Of a DNA stretch of 44,249 bases, positions 8,746 through 17,521 are shown one piece after another. This stretch comes from Secundilactobacillus malefermentans DSM 5705 = KCTC 3548. GTDB lineage: Bacteria > Bacillota > Bacilli > Lactobacillales > Lactobacillaceae. The stretch is from the NCBI RefSeq assembly GCF_001436395.1, contig NZ_AZGJ01000015.1:1-44249 (forward strand), written 5' to 3'. Each line of letters starts with the position of its first letter. Within the stretch, counting starts at the first letter, position 1. The notes under the pieces were generated by a model. That model was given only the letters and a program-made list of their open reading frames with translations, was not told where the DNA came from and did not search any database. Both the position numbers and the translations under genes were made by a program.

Positions 8746-9504
8746 TTATTCCTCATCACTATAGATTGATTTCAGAAACTGACTTATGTCAGCCTCTAAT
8801 TGTTTGTGTGCACTATTTACCGTTAATGCGTGTCCAGCCGTCTCGTACCACTTAAATGAGACGTCTGAATGATTAAGTTCCTCTGAAAGTAACTTACCAC
8901 TTTCAGGACTCACCAACTCGTCAGCACCGCCCTGTGCCACAAAAGTTGGTTGTGAAATATCACTTAGATGTGCGGCAATATTTGCCGTTTCCGCATCAAT
9001 TAATGCCAATTGATCCGGTAATTGTTGCCTGATTTGAGCAATTCGACCTAACTTTTCAGTTTCGTTTAGTTCCTGGGCGTTATATGTCATATCAGCGAGT
9101 CGATAAAATTCGTCTGAAATATCACTAAAACTTTCTGTCAAAACCGGTGCACTAAAAGATCCACCAGCAACTAACTGATTATCCATTTCTAGAGCTTTAA
9201 TGGCGTACGCTCCGCCAAGTGAAAGCCCAAAAATGCTAATCGATTGATATCCTTTTTTCCTTAGATATTCAATCGCAGCCTTAACATCTTGCCACCATAC
9301 GTTAGGGTCCCCAAGCCTCAAGATATCAAGCGGTTCCCCAGTTGAATGTCCCGTAAATAATGGTGCAAATACGGTATAATTCTCATGTTCCAACGTCCGA
9401 GCAAGTAATCGAACATCGTTTGGTCCACTTGCATATGCATGGAGTAGGATGACAGCCCTTGGTCCATGTTCAAATAAAAATGGTTTCTGTGCTTTAAACA
9501 TCAT
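8746..9504 (-). CDS. est: Carboxylesterase / monoacylglycerol lipase-type alpha/beta hydrolase
   Basis: Serine hydrolase of the Est30/YvaK type, 252 residues. The nucleophile elbow GLSLGG places Ser 95 at the active site. The acid is probably Asp in QGGADELVSP and the base His in ETAGHALTV. The oxyanion-hole region is LLHAYASGPNDVR. It probably hydrolyses short-chain esters; the physiological substrate is unknown. Two ATG codons in a row (9504 and 9501) follow AAGGGAG; the second has the better spacing, so the protein may be one residue shorter. The secG-est-rnr-smpB order is conserved in Bacilli. A terminator separates secG from est, so est may also have its own promoter. Confidence 0.9.
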   Translation of the reverse strand: MMFKAQKPFLFEHGPRAVILLHAYASGPNDVRLLARTLEHENYTVFAPLFTGHSTGEPLDILRLGDPNVWWQDVKAAIEYLRKKGYQSISIFGLSLGGAYAIKALEMDNQLVAGGSFSAPVLTESFSDISDEFYRLADMTYNAQELNETEKLGRIAQIRQQLPDQLALIDAETANIAAHLSDISQPTFVAQGGADELVSPESGKLLSEELNHSDVSFKWYETAGHALTVNSAHKQLEADISQFLKSIYSDEE

Positions 9505-9528
9505 CCTACTCCCTTACCTGAATATGTA

Positions 9529-9561
9529 TAAAAAACCTCCTGTAATCAAATCACAGGAGGT
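9529..9561 (-). terminator. Intrinsic terminator after secG
   Basis: On the minus strand AACCTCCTGTGATT and its partner ACAGGAGGTTTTTT form a 9-10 bp stem followed by a T-run. It lies between secG and the esterase gene, so expression of est-rnr-smpB from the secG promoter would be partly attenuated. Confidence 0.85.
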
Positions 9562-9569
9562 TCAACTGA

Positions 9570-9806
9570 CTAGTGTGAAGATAAATAAACCAATGCGAGT
9601 GCATCCACAAAGAAAACAATTCCAAGGACAGTTGTAACTTTCTGCATAAAAGCTTCAAAGCCTCGTGCTTTTTGTTTTGAGAATAACTCGTCTGCGCCAC
9701 CGCTTAAAGCAGACATAGCGTCACTTTGTTTTGAAGGTTGCATCATAACGGCGATAATAATCAACACGCTCACAACTAACAAAATTGTCATTAATAAATT
9801 ATACAA
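9570..9806 (-). CDS. secG: Preprotein translocase subunit SecG
   Basis: Small membrane subunit of the SecYEG channel that stimulates SecA-driven export. With a TTG start at 9806 the protein is 78 residues: a first membrane segment (MTILLVVSVLIIIAVMM), the conserved cytoplasmic loop PSKQSDAMSALSGGADELF with KQKARGFEAF, and a second membrane segment (LGIVFFVDALALVYLSS). TAGGAGG lies 7 bases before this TTG. The longer frame would add 13 residues upstream of the ribosome binding site. It is followed by its own terminator and then est-rnr-smpB. Confidence 0.94.
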   Translation of the reverse strand: MYNLLMTILLVVSVLIIIAVMMQPSKQSDAMSALSGGADELFSKQKARGFEAFMQKVTTVLGIVFFVDALALVYLSSH

Positions 9807-9903
9807 AGAAATGCCTCCTAGACATTGCAATAGGTCTGATAACACTGATACTAATCTATCATAAATAAAGGAAGAATTCCAGTATCAACTGCGTAAATTA
9901 CGC

Positions 9904-11181
9904 TTACTGTACACCACGTTTTTTATAAATACGATCGGCTAACCCTAGGAATGCCAAAATACTAATTCCGATTAGCGATGTAAACTTGGTTAGTCTATTT
10001 TCACTGGTTTGTGGCAATTTTGATTTTTGACCAAGGCTCTGAGTTGCCGAATCATGATTACCTTCAACTGGTTCTTGGGTTGAAGATAGTGAATCATGAT
10101 TTAAACTACTTTTAGCTTTCGTCTTTTTGTCAGTATTGCTATTTTTTGATTTTAATTGCTTTTTCTGATCTTTTTTGGTTAATTTTTTATTTGTTGTACC
10201 TAAAGTTGATTTGACTGATTTAGTTGGCTTTGAAATTGATGGGGTGAGTGGCTCCTGTTCCATTTTGTTGCTTGTCACATCGTTAGGTTTGAACTCTTTA
10301 AGGATTGAAATTTTGCGTTCCGGTTGGACTACTTCATTTTTCTTAACCTCTTCATTTGTTTGCGTGTCAGCATCAATGCCAAATACCTTATCCAAATTAG
10401 GTAGCTCATCTGTTTTCGAATCTGAATCAACTCCAGCTGGCTTGACCGAACCACCTGTTTGGACACCGGAATCAATCAATTCAACCTTGTCCGGTAATGT
10501 CGTTTGAGTGTCTTGATCAATGCTAGCAGGTTTGTCTGATTCTTTTTCTGAGCTAGTTTCATCATCTTTTTCATCAGGTAAAACAGGCTTCGTAATTTCC
10601 GCTATAAGGTCACCTTTATCTTTATCGTCCTCTGATTCTTTCTTTGGCTCTCCAGCGAGTTTGTATCTCAGAACAATCACCTGGTTTGGATCAGAAATGA
10701 TTCCCTTTTTACTGTCTGGATTTAATAGCTCATAGTTTGCCAATGATTCATCCGTCAGTTCATCAGTATTATATTTGCCACCCACCGTTGCCGTTTTAAA
10801 TTTTGACTCGGGTTTGATGCCATCCTTGGCCTCAGTTCCATCATTTTGAATTAACTGATATTTAACGCTTGGTGTTGCAGGATTTCCATCGTAAAAACTA
10901 CTATAGACTTGATCCTCCTTACTAGAGGTAATAAATATTGTGCTGGATTTTCTTGTATAATTTTTGATTTCCCCTAGAGGGTTATCCTGCTTTCCTGCTG
11001 GAAGATCCTTTTGGACTGAATCAAGTTGAATATCTTGCTTGCTCCCATCCGTGTTGACCACCCGTCCAACTGCATTCACCGTAACATGATACGTTTTTTC
11101 ATCCGCATGAGCGTTGACCACCATTTGACTGAATGCACATGTTCCTAAAACCATTGCCGAAACTACTTTAAATTTATTCAT
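9904..11181 (-). CDS. Sortase-anchored surface protein with LPQTSE signal, function unknown
   Basis: A 425-residue exported protein. Residues 1-26 are a signal peptide ending AHA. Residues about 29-180 form an N-terminal domain starting with TYHVTVNAVGRVV that I do not recognise. Residues about 180-380 are a highly charged Asp/Glu/Lys/Ser/Thr region with degenerate repeats (DQDTQT, DSGVQT, DSDSKT, DADTQT). The C-terminus has LPQTSE at 389-394, a membrane segment (about 401-417) and the positive tail RIYKKRG. LPQTxE is the sorting signal known from Lactobacillus plantarum-type sortase. It lies between eno and secG and is the least conserved gene here. Its ribosome binding site is inside the enolase terminator. 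It may be an adhesin or wall-associated protein; this is inference. Confidence 0.85.
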   Translation of the reverse strand: MNKFKVVSAMVLGTCAFSQMVVNAHADEKTYHVTVNAVGRVVNTDGSKQDIQLDSVQKDLPAGKQDNPLGEIKNYTRKSSTIFITSSKEDQVYSSFYDGNPATPSVKYQLIQNDGTEAKDGIKPESKFKTATVGGKYNTDELTDESLANYELLNPDSKKGIISDPNQVIVLRYKLAGEPKKESEDDKDKGDLIAEITKPVLPDEKDDETSSEKESDKPASIDQDTQTTLPDKVELIDSGVQTGGSVKPAGVDSDSKTDELPNLDKVFGIDADTQTNEEVKKNEVVQPERKISILKEFKPNDVTSNKMEQEPLTPSISKPTKSVKSTLGTTNKKLTKKDQKKQLKSKNSNTDKKTKAKSSLNHDSLSSTQEPVEGNHDSATQSLGQKSKLPQTSENRLTKFTSLIGISILAFLGLADRIYKKRGVQ

Positions 11182-11221
11182 AAAAAAACCTCCTTCGTAA
11201 GATTAATTACGAAGAAGGTTT
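11182..11221 (-). terminator. Enolase terminator overlapping the ribosome binding site of the surface-protein gene
   Basis: On the minus strand AACCTTCTTCGTAA (11207-11220) pairs with TTACGAAGGAGGTT (11187-11200) as a 14-bp stem with one G-U pair and a six-base loop, followed by seven Ts. The ATG of the surface-protein gene comes directly after the T-run. The only Shine-Dalgarno sequence for that gene, AAGGAGG, is the 3' arm of the hairpin. Confidence 0.9.
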
Positions 11222-11253
11222 CAAAAATCATCAAACTTTATTTATAAAGTTGA

Positions 11254-12585
<1,332 letters not shown>

Positions 12586-12665
12586 TTATGATTTTATTGC
12601 CTAACGGGAAAACATCCCGATTACCATTTTATAAGTTTACTACTGAACTTGCAATTATATTTTAC

Positions 12666-13421
12666 TTATTTTTTATATTGAACTAGTTGTAAAAACGTTT
12701 TCTCATCCAAACTTGCGCCACCAGCAAGAACGCCATCAATATTGTCCTTATTCATGATGCCGGAAACATTTTCTGGATTGACGCTACCACCGTATAAGAC
12801 ACGTACTTGATTGGCAATTTCATCGCTGTAAATATCCGCAACTGTTTGCCGAATTAAATAACAACCATCCTCTGCTTGGTCAGCAGAAGCCGATTTACCA
12901 CTTCCAATTGCCCAACTTGGCTCATATGCAATAATCAAGTGTTCAGCTTCTTCAGGACTAACTCCCTTTAGCGCTGCAGTAACTTGACTGACAACCCAAT
13001 GAATATCTTCACCAGATTCTCGTCGGCCCATCGTTTCATCGCAACAGAGGATTGGAATCATCTTATTATCAAAAACCGCATGGACTTTCCGGTTAATAAT
13101 ATCATCTGTTTCATTAAAGTAGCGACGCCGTTCCGAGTGCCCAATAATGACATAGTGAAGTCCCATGTCTTTTAACGCCATTGGACTTGTTTCGCCAGTA
13201 TAAGCACCCTCATTCTCATAATAACAATTCTCTGCAGCGATCTGAAGTCGGTCCCCAGTATTTGCGTCCATCATCGATTTTAACAAAATTGCTGGTGCCG
13301 CTATTGCCGTTTCAATTTCATTCGGAGCTGGCAGTTTATCGGTTACTTGAGTGATGAAATCAACTGCCTCAGTGACAGTTTTATTCATTTTCCAATTACC
13401 CGCAATGAGTGGTATCCGCAC
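12666..13421 (-). CDS. tpiA: Triosephosphate isomerase
   Basis: Interconverts dihydroxyacetone phosphate and glyceraldehyde 3-phosphate. With the GTG start at 13421 the protein is 251 residues, the canonical length. The catalytic His falls at 95 (IIGHSERR) and the catalytic Glu at 167 ([11 protein letters not shown]), exactly the standard numbering, which supports this start. Lys 13 of the N-terminal NWKMNK motif is also in place. AGGA lies about 9 bases before the GTG. A pgk terminator lies upstream, so tpiA-eno may have its own promoter (TAGAAT -10 near 13463-13468) with a cre-like site in the spacer. Confidence 0.97.
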   Translation of the reverse strand: MRIPLIAGNWKMNKTVTEAVDFITQVTDKLPAPNEIETAIAAPAILLKSMMDANTGDRLQIAAENCYYENEGAYTGETSPMALKDMGLHYVIIGHSERRRYFNETDDIINRKVHAVFDNKMIPILCCDETMGRRESGEDIHWVVSQVTAALKGVSPEEAEHLIIAYEPSWAIGSGKSASADQAEDGCYLIRQTVADIYSDEIANQVRVLYGGSVNPENVSGIMNKDNIDGVLAGGASLDEKTFLQLVQYKK

Positions 13422-13462
13422 GATATAACTTCCTTTCAAGAAGAAATTTAGTTTACTTGCTC

Positions 13463-13483
13463 ATTCTACCGAAAACGCTTTAC
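13463..13483 (-). promoter_or_regulatory. Putative tpiA promoter -10 with overlapping cre-like site
   Basis: On the minus strand TAGAAT (revcomp of 13463-13468) is preceded by GTAAAGCGTTTTCG (revcomp of 13470-13483), which matches about 11 of 14 positions of the catabolite-responsive element TGWAANCGNTNWCA; the outer T, G and A differ. The -35 element is weak (TGGATT, 17 bases upstream of the -10). The site lies directly after the pgk terminator, where a promoter for tpiA-eno would be expected. Confidence 0.45.
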
Positions 13484-13498
13484 TTAATCCAGTCATAT

Positions 13499-13533
13499 AT
13501 AAAAACCAGACCTACTTATCGTAAGTCTGGTTT
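13499..13533 (-). terminator. Intrinsic terminator between pgk and tpiA
   Basis: On the minus strand AACCAGAC and GTCTGGTT form a stem of at least 8 bp, with extra pairing inside (TTACG...), followed by TTTTTATATA. It probably reduces read-through from gap-pgk into tpiA-eno. Confidence 0.82.
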
Positions 13534-13537
13534 GAAA

Positions 13538-14740
13538 TTACTTTTCGCTAATAGCAGCAATACCTGGTAAAGTCTTACCTTCAAGGTATTCAAGTGATGC
13601 GCCACCACCGGTAGAAATATGAGTTAATTTATCAGAAACGCCAAGTTGTTGAACGGCAGCTGTTGAGTCTCCACCACCAACAATTGTAGTAGCGTTGCTT
13701 AAATCGCCCAAGAACTTACCAATTTCAAGAGTTCCTTCAGCATAGTTACTCATTTCGAACACACCCATTGGGCCGTTCCAAACAACTAACTTAGCATCCT
13801 TAAGAACGGCCTCAAAGTCTTGAACTGACTTTGGTCCAATATCAAGTGCCATGTAGCCATCAGGAATATCGCCTTCAACTGTCTTGCTTGGAACATCATT
13901 AGAGAACTTTTCAGCAACAATTGAGTCGACAGGAAGAACTAATTTATCGCCAGCTTTGTCCATAATTTGCTTAGCAAGGTCAATTTTGTCTTCTTCAACT
14001 AATGAATTACCAATCTTCATACCCTTTGCAGCATAGAAGGTGTAAGTCATTCCGCCACCAATAATTACTTTATCAGCTTTGCTTAATAAGTTGTCAATGA
14101 CTCCGATCTTATCGGAAACTTTGGCACCACCAAGGATAGCGACAAATGGATGCTCGGGATTTGATACAGCTCCACCAATAAACTTAATTTCTTTTTCCAT
14201 TAAGAAACCGGCAGCAGTTTGACCCATGTTTGAAGCAATACCAACGTTTGATGCATGGCTACGGTGCGCAGTTCCAAAAGCATCGTTGATAAATACGTCA
14301 CCCAATGAGGCCCAGTACTTACCTAACTCAGGATCGTTGCCAGATTCACGTTTAACGTATTCCCCGTCTTTAACATCTTCAAAACGGGTGTTTTCAACAA
14401 CGAGAACTTCGCCGTTATTCATCTTATTAATTGCGTCTTCCAACTGTTTGCCTTCAGTAACGGGAACGAAGGTAACTGGCTTGTTTAAAAGATTTGATAA
14501 TCTTTCTGCAACTGGACGCATTGAAAGTGACTTCTTGTCATCTTCCTTTTTGATTCGGCCAAGATGAGAGAAAAGGACAGCCTTACCACCATGTTCGATA
14601 ACATAGTTAATGGTTGGTAATGCAGCTTGAATTCGGTTATCGTTACCGATAACGCCGTCTTTAATTGGGACATTAAAGTCGACACGCATTAAAACTTTTT
14701 TGCCTTCTAAGGCTAAATCAGAAACAGTTAATTTTGCCAA
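13538..14740 (-). CDS. pgk: Phosphoglycerate kinase
   Basis: Transfers phosphate from 1,3-bisphosphoglycerate to ADP, giving 3-phosphoglycerate and ATP. 400 residues from a TTG start at 14740, with GGAGG 8 bases upstream. Signature features are [11 protein letters not shown] near the N-terminus (Arg and Asp that bind 3-phosphoglycerate), [16 protein letters not shown]-like SMRPVAERL, the hinge, and the C-terminal nucleotide-binding [11 protein letters not shown] with [13 protein letters not shown]. It follows gap after about 98 bases that contain a weak hairpin with six Ts. A strong terminator follows. Confidence 0.98.
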   Translation of the reverse strand: MAKLTVSDLALEGKKVLMRVDFNVPIKDGVIGNDNRIQAALPTINYVIEHGGKAVLFSHLGRIKKEDDKKSLSMRPVAERLSNLLNKPVTFVPVTEGKQLEDAINKMNNGEVLVVENTRFEDVKDGEYVKRESGNDPELGKYWASLGDVFINDAFGTAHRSHASNVGIASNMGQTAAGFLMEKEIKFIGGAVSNPEHPFVAILGGAKVSDKIGVIDNLLSKADKVIIGGGMTYTFYAAKGMKIGNSLVEEDKIDLAKQIMDKAGDKLVLPVDSIVAEKFSNDVPSKTVEGDIPDGYMALDIGPKSVQDFEAVLKDAKLVVWNGPMGVFEMSNYAEGTLEIGKFLGDLSNATTIVGGGDSTAAVQQLGVSDKLTHISTGGGASLEYLEGKTLPGIAAISEK

Positions 14741-14784
14741 TTGAATGACCTCCAAAAAAATTGATAGTTATTATTCTAATTATT

Positions 14785-14809
14785 AAAAAAGCGGAGAAGT
14801 TACCTCCCC
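14785..14809 (-). terminator. Weak terminator-like hairpin between gap and pgk
   Basis: On the minus strand GGGGGAGG, a short loop and CTTCTCCGC are followed by TTTTTT. The stem is short and relies on G-U pairs. It may act as an attenuator giving more gap than pgk transcript, a ratio often seen in this operon type. Confidence 0.4.
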
Positions 14810-14838
14810 CACCTTTCCAATTTGATTACATTATTAAA

Positions 14839-15849
14839 TTAAAGAGTTGCAAACTTCAACAATGTACGAACCATGTTGCAAGTAAAGCCCCATTCGTTGT
14901 CATACCAAGCAACAGTCTTAACTAATTGAGTATCACCATTAGTTGTTACTTCAGTTTGAGTTGGGTCAAATACTGAACCATGATCGTCATCGATGATATC
15001 AGTAGAAACGATTTCGTCTTCGTTCCAGCCGTATGCATCGTTGTTAAGTGTATGCTTCTTCATAGCACTGTTGATTTCATCAGCAGTAACCTTCTTGTCC
15101 AATACAGAAACAAGTTCAGTCAAAGAACCGTCAACAACAGCAACACGTTGTGCATGTCCTTGTAACTTACCCTTTAATTCAGGGATAACCAAACCGATAG
15201 CCTTTGCGGCACCAGTTGAGTGAGGAATCGTGTTAATGCTTGCAGTACGGTTGTTACGCATCTTTTTGCCTCGAGGGCCATCAAGAATTTGTTGAGTAGC
15301 AGTGAAGGCATGAATAGTCGTCATTGTACCAGCTTTAATTCCGAAGTCTTCGTTCAAGAAGTATGCCATAGGTGCTAAACAGTTAGTGGTACATGAGCCA
15401 GCAGAAACGATCTTGTCGCCTGCTTCAAGTGTATCCAAGTTAACACCAGCAACAACTGTACGAACATCGCCAGCAGGTGCTGAAACTAGTACACGCTTTA
15501 CGCCAGCGTCAAGGTGAGCTTGTGACTTTTCTTCTGAAGTGTAGAAACCAGTACATTCAAGAACAAAATCAACGCCATCATTCTTAACCCAAGGAATGTT
15601 CTGTGCCTTTGGTTCAGCATATACAGGATATTCCTTTCCATCAACAACAATACCCTTGTCCGTTGATGAAACTTCGCCTGGGAAACGACCATGTGTTGAA
15701 TCATACTTTAATAAGTAAGCCAACATTGATGGGGTTGTCAAGTCGTTAATTGCAACGACTTCAATTTCGTCAGAGTGTAGTTGGTGGATTCGCTTGAATG
15801 CTAAACGGCCAATCCGTCCAAAACCATTAATACCAATTTTTACAGTCAT
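14839..15849 (-). CDS. gap: Glyceraldehyde-3-phosphate dehydrogenase (NAD+, type I)
   Basis: Oxidises and phosphorylates glyceraldehyde 3-phosphate to 1,3-bisphosphoglycerate with NAD+. 336 residues. The Rossmann motif [10 protein letters not shown] is at 6-15, the acid that prefers NAD+ lies in AINDLTT, the catalytic Cys 153 is in [14 protein letters not shown], and the catalytic His is in [16 protein letters not shown] lies about 10 bases before the ATG. It follows cggR after 66 bases. A long imperfect hairpin covers the cggR stop codon and could protect the gap message after cleavage, as known for Bacillus subtilis cggR-gapA. Confidence 0.98.
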   Translation of the reverse strand: MTVKIGINGFGRIGRLAFKRIHQLHSDEIEVVAINDLTTPSMLAYLLKYDSTHGRFPGEVSSTDKGIVVDGKEYPVYAEPKAQNIPWVKNDGVDFVLECTGFYTSEEKSQAHLDAGVKRVLVSAPAGDVRTVVAGVNLDTLEAGDKIVSAGSCTTNCLAPMAYFLNEDFGIKAGTMTTIHAFTATQQILDGPRGKKMRNNRTASINTIPHSTGAAKAIGLVIPELKGKLQGHAQRVAVVDGSLTELVSVLDKKVTADEINSAMKKHTLNNDAYGWNEDEIVSTDIIDDDHGSVFDPTQTEVTTNGDTQLVKTVAWYDNEWGFTCNMVRTLLKFATL

Positions 15850-15886
15850 ACTAAGATTTCCTCCTTAGGAAGTTAGAAAATATTAT

Positions 15887-15929
15887 TTTTAAAAAGTAAC
15901 ACAAATGATATAGTATCACTTTTTTAAAA
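15887..15929 (-). promoter_or_regulatory. Imperfect hairpin over the cggR stop, upstream of gap
   Basis: On the minus strand TTTTAAAAAAGTGATAC (over the last cggR codons and stop) can pair with GTGTTACTTTTTAAAA, giving a roughly 15-bp imperfect, AU-rich stem with a 10-base loop. It lies about 40 bases before the gap start. In Bacillus subtilis the cggR-gapA transcript is cut by RNase Y near the end of cggR and the gapA part is more stable; the position here fits the same role. Confidence 0.5.
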
Positions 15930-16944
15930 TCGTGTCAGCAGCTCCTTCATCCGTGATTAACCACGTCTGTTTCGGAGCAATTTTTGCATATGCCTGAATT
16001 GCCGCGGCTTTTTGGGGGCCACCAGCAACAGCAAGTACAAAATCCATTTCGGCAAGATCCTCAAGTTGAAGACCAATTCTTGGTAACTTATAAACTATTT
16101 GACCACTTTTATCAAAAAAGTACCCAAAAGCCTCTCCAACCGCTTGCCTTTTTTTCAGCGTTTCAATTAGCTCAGGCGACATTTGTCGCCGTTTGGCCAT
16201 TTGAATTGCTTCACCAATACCATGAATTACAATGTTACTGGACTTAATAAGTTTCATCACATCTCTTATGCCCGGATCCAATCTCAAAGAGTCAATTGCT
16301 TCCTGACTAATTGATTCAGGTATAAATAGTGAATGATATTGACTACCCGTTTGTTCCGCCATTTTAGCGCTAATGGTGTTCGCCTGCAGTGCAGGTGCTT
16401 CACCAATTCCACCACGAGCCGGGACAAAAGTTAGTTCCCGATTTCGAGCCAAAGCCGGGGTTAAACACTCAGCAACGCTGACCATTGTCGACCCACCCAT
16501 AACCGAAACAACGGACGGTCCTAACGGCAACTCATCTTGCAACAAGTCGCTTGCGGCCTTTCCCATCGCTGAAAGCACTTCTGGCTGAGTATCTGCATTA
16601 CCAGATACTATCAAGCACCGTGCAATTCCAAGACAGGATCTTAATTGCTCTGCTCTGTGTTTTCGACCCAACAACAAATCAATTGTTCCTTTTAACTTAG
16701 CCAGTACTTGTATGCCCTCGGAAGTTGTTTGCATCCCAATCTTATCGATTGAAATCAGATTGAACTCCTTGAGTAATTCGGTTTCGGTTCTCATGACTCG
16801 CTCAGTCACACGCATTTTTGTCGCTAGCGTTCTTCTACCGATGGGTTGAAAGCGACTGATTGCATCTAAAAATCGGTACCGGTTGATTAATTTATCCTGC
16901 ATATCCGGGACAATCTTATTAAGCCACTGCCATTCTTCTTGCAA
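15916..16944 (-). CDS. cggR: Central glycolytic genes regulator CggR (SorC family)
   Basis: Transcriptional repressor that senses fructose-1,6-bisphosphate and controls the glycolytic operon. About 342 residues. The N-terminal DNA-binding domain contains QPIGRRTLATKMRVTERVMRTE (helix-turn-helix, near 37-58), joined to the SorC sugar-phosphate-binding domain (SVMGGSTMVSVAECL, FVPARGGIGEA, IVIHGIGEAIQMA, VLAVAGGPQKAAAI). I chose TTG at 16944, 9 bases after GAGGAG; the TTG at 16953 directly abuts that site. It is the first gene of the operon and probably autoregulates through sites just upstream. Confidence 0.95.
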   Translation of the reverse strand: MQEEWQWLNKIVPDMQDKLINRYRFLDAISRFQPIGRRTLATKMRVTERVMRTETELLKEFNLISIDKIGMQTTSEGIQVLAKLKGTIDLLLGRKHRAEQLRSCLGIARCLIVSGNADTQPEVLSAMGKAASDLLQDELPLGPSVVSVMGGSTMVSVAECLTPALARNRELTFVPARGGIGEAPALQANTISAKMAEQTGSQYHSLFIPESISQEAIDSLRLDPGIRDVMKLIKSSNIVIHGIGEAIQMAKRRQMSPELIETLKKRQAVGEAFGYFFDKSGQIVYKLPRIGLQLEDLAEMDFVLAVAGGPQKAAAIQAYAKIAPKQTWLITDEGAADTILKK

Positions 16945-16960
16945 AGTTGTCAACTCCTCT

Positions 16961-16995
16961 AGTGGGACACAAAACGACCGTCCACGTCCTGAGGC
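16961..16995 (-). promoter_or_regulatory. Putative CggR operator
   Basis: On the minus strand CAGGAC-N6-GGTC (revcomp of 16976-16991) resembles half of the Bacillus subtilis CggR operator (CGGGAC-N6-TGTC, repeated). It lies in the leader, between the promoter and the cggR ribosome binding site, as expected for a road-block repressor. A second half-site is poor. GGAC/GTCC inverted elements also allow a hairpin running up to the ribosome binding site. Confidence 0.5.
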
Positions 16996-16999
16996 GACC

Positions 17000-17058
17000 C
17001 ATCATACCCAAAAAAATAAGGCAATGCCTTGTACCGTGGTGCTAATTCAACTTAGCAT
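17000..17058 (-). promoter_or_regulatory. Structured cggR leader with possible attenuator
   Basis: On the minus strand the leader contains a hairpin TGCTAA-GTTGAA-TTAGCA and then AAGGC-ATT-GCCTT followed by ATTTTTTT, which resembles a short intrinsic terminator. Both lie between the promoter and the putative CggR operator. The stems are short (6 and 5 bp), so attenuation is only a possibility. Confidence 0.4.
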
Positions 17059-17064
17059 CCACAC

Positions 17065-17096
17065 ATTATATTAATCCAGATGCCCTATTTCGTCAA
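17065..17096 (-). promoter_or_regulatory. Promoter of the cggR-gap operon
   Basis: On the minus strand TTGACG (revcomp of 17091-17096) is followed after 17 bases by TAATAT and after 20 bases by TATAAT (revcomp of 17065-17070). It lies about 120 bases before the cggR start, leaving a long leader. Confidence 0.7.
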
Positions 17097-17129
17097 TCAC
17101 TTGTACTTAATTAATCGACTGGAGACTTC

Positions 17130-17158
17130 TTGAATTTTTATCCAGAATCAGTTATAGT
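17130..17158 (+). promoter_or_regulatory. Promoter of the tRNA-Arg gene
   Basis: TTGAAT (17130-17135), a 17-base spacer and TATAGT (17153-17158) lie about 22 bases before the tRNA 5' end. This is a good vegetative promoter for a single tRNA gene, and it is back-to-back with the cggR promoter. Confidence 0.75.
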
Positions 17159-17179
17159 TATTAAGGTATTTGAAACTAT

Positions 17180-17251
17180 GCGCCCGTAGTGTAATGGATC
17201 GCACGTAAGATTCCGGTTCTTGAAATGAGGGTTCGATTCCCCCCGGGCGCA
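17180..17251 (+). tRNA. tRNA-Arg, anticodon CCG
   Basis: A 72-base cloverleaf. The acceptor stem GCGCCCG pairs with CGGGCGC, with discriminator A at 17251 and no encoded CCA. The D stem is GUGU/GCAC, and the anticodon stem UAAGA/UCUUG carries loop UUCCGGU, giving anticodon CCG, which reads the rare Arg codon CGG. The T-loop is UUCGAUU. The T-stem GAGGG/CCCCC has one A-C mismatch at the second pair (positions 50-64). It has its own promoter and terminator. Confidence 0.93.
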
Positions 17252-17294
17252 TTACGTTTATTACTTATCTAAATTGATTCATATTCTGCATTGT

Positions 17295-17324
17295 GGAGTC
17301 GGGAAAATATTCCGACTCTTTTTT
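17295..17324 (+). terminator. Intrinsic terminator after tRNA-Arg
   Basis: GAGTCGG, an eight-base AT loop and CCGACTC form a 7-bp GC-rich stem followed by TTTTTT. It closes the single-gene tRNA unit and isolates it from clpP. Confidence 0.9.
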
Positions 17325-17435
17325 AAACTTCTCTTTTATCCTTCAACTGCACTTTGCAGATAATTATGGCAATCCTTTGACTTTTAATGCTCAAATCAGC
17401 CATAATATAACAGATGCAAGGTTCAGTTCATTTTG

Positions 17436-17476
17436 TTTGACCTTAATTGACCTTAGCGTTAAACTACTTTTATTAG
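17436..17476 (+). promoter_or_regulatory. clpP promoter with CtsR box
   Basis: Read on the minus strand, 17436-17452 is GGTCAAT-TAA-GGTCAAA, which fits the CtsR heptad repeat (A/GGTCAAA-NAN-A/GGTCAAA) with one mismatch. A TTGACC -35 element is embedded in it (17447-17452), and TATTAG (17471-17476) is 18 bases further on. Repressor binding would cover the -35. This is the standard class III heat-shock arrangement of clpP in Firmicutes. Confidence 0.85.
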
Positions 17477-17521
17477 TTAATAAGACTAATTTTTACATGC
17501 TTATAAGGAGGCAACACAACT

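Noticed and set aside
17000-17060. cggR leader resembling a T-box or other amino-acid riboswitch (GGTAC/ACCAC-like bases, hairpin plus T-run)
   Set aside because: The conserved T-box core (AGGGTGGNACCGCG) and a specifier stem are absent, and the downstream genes are glycolytic.
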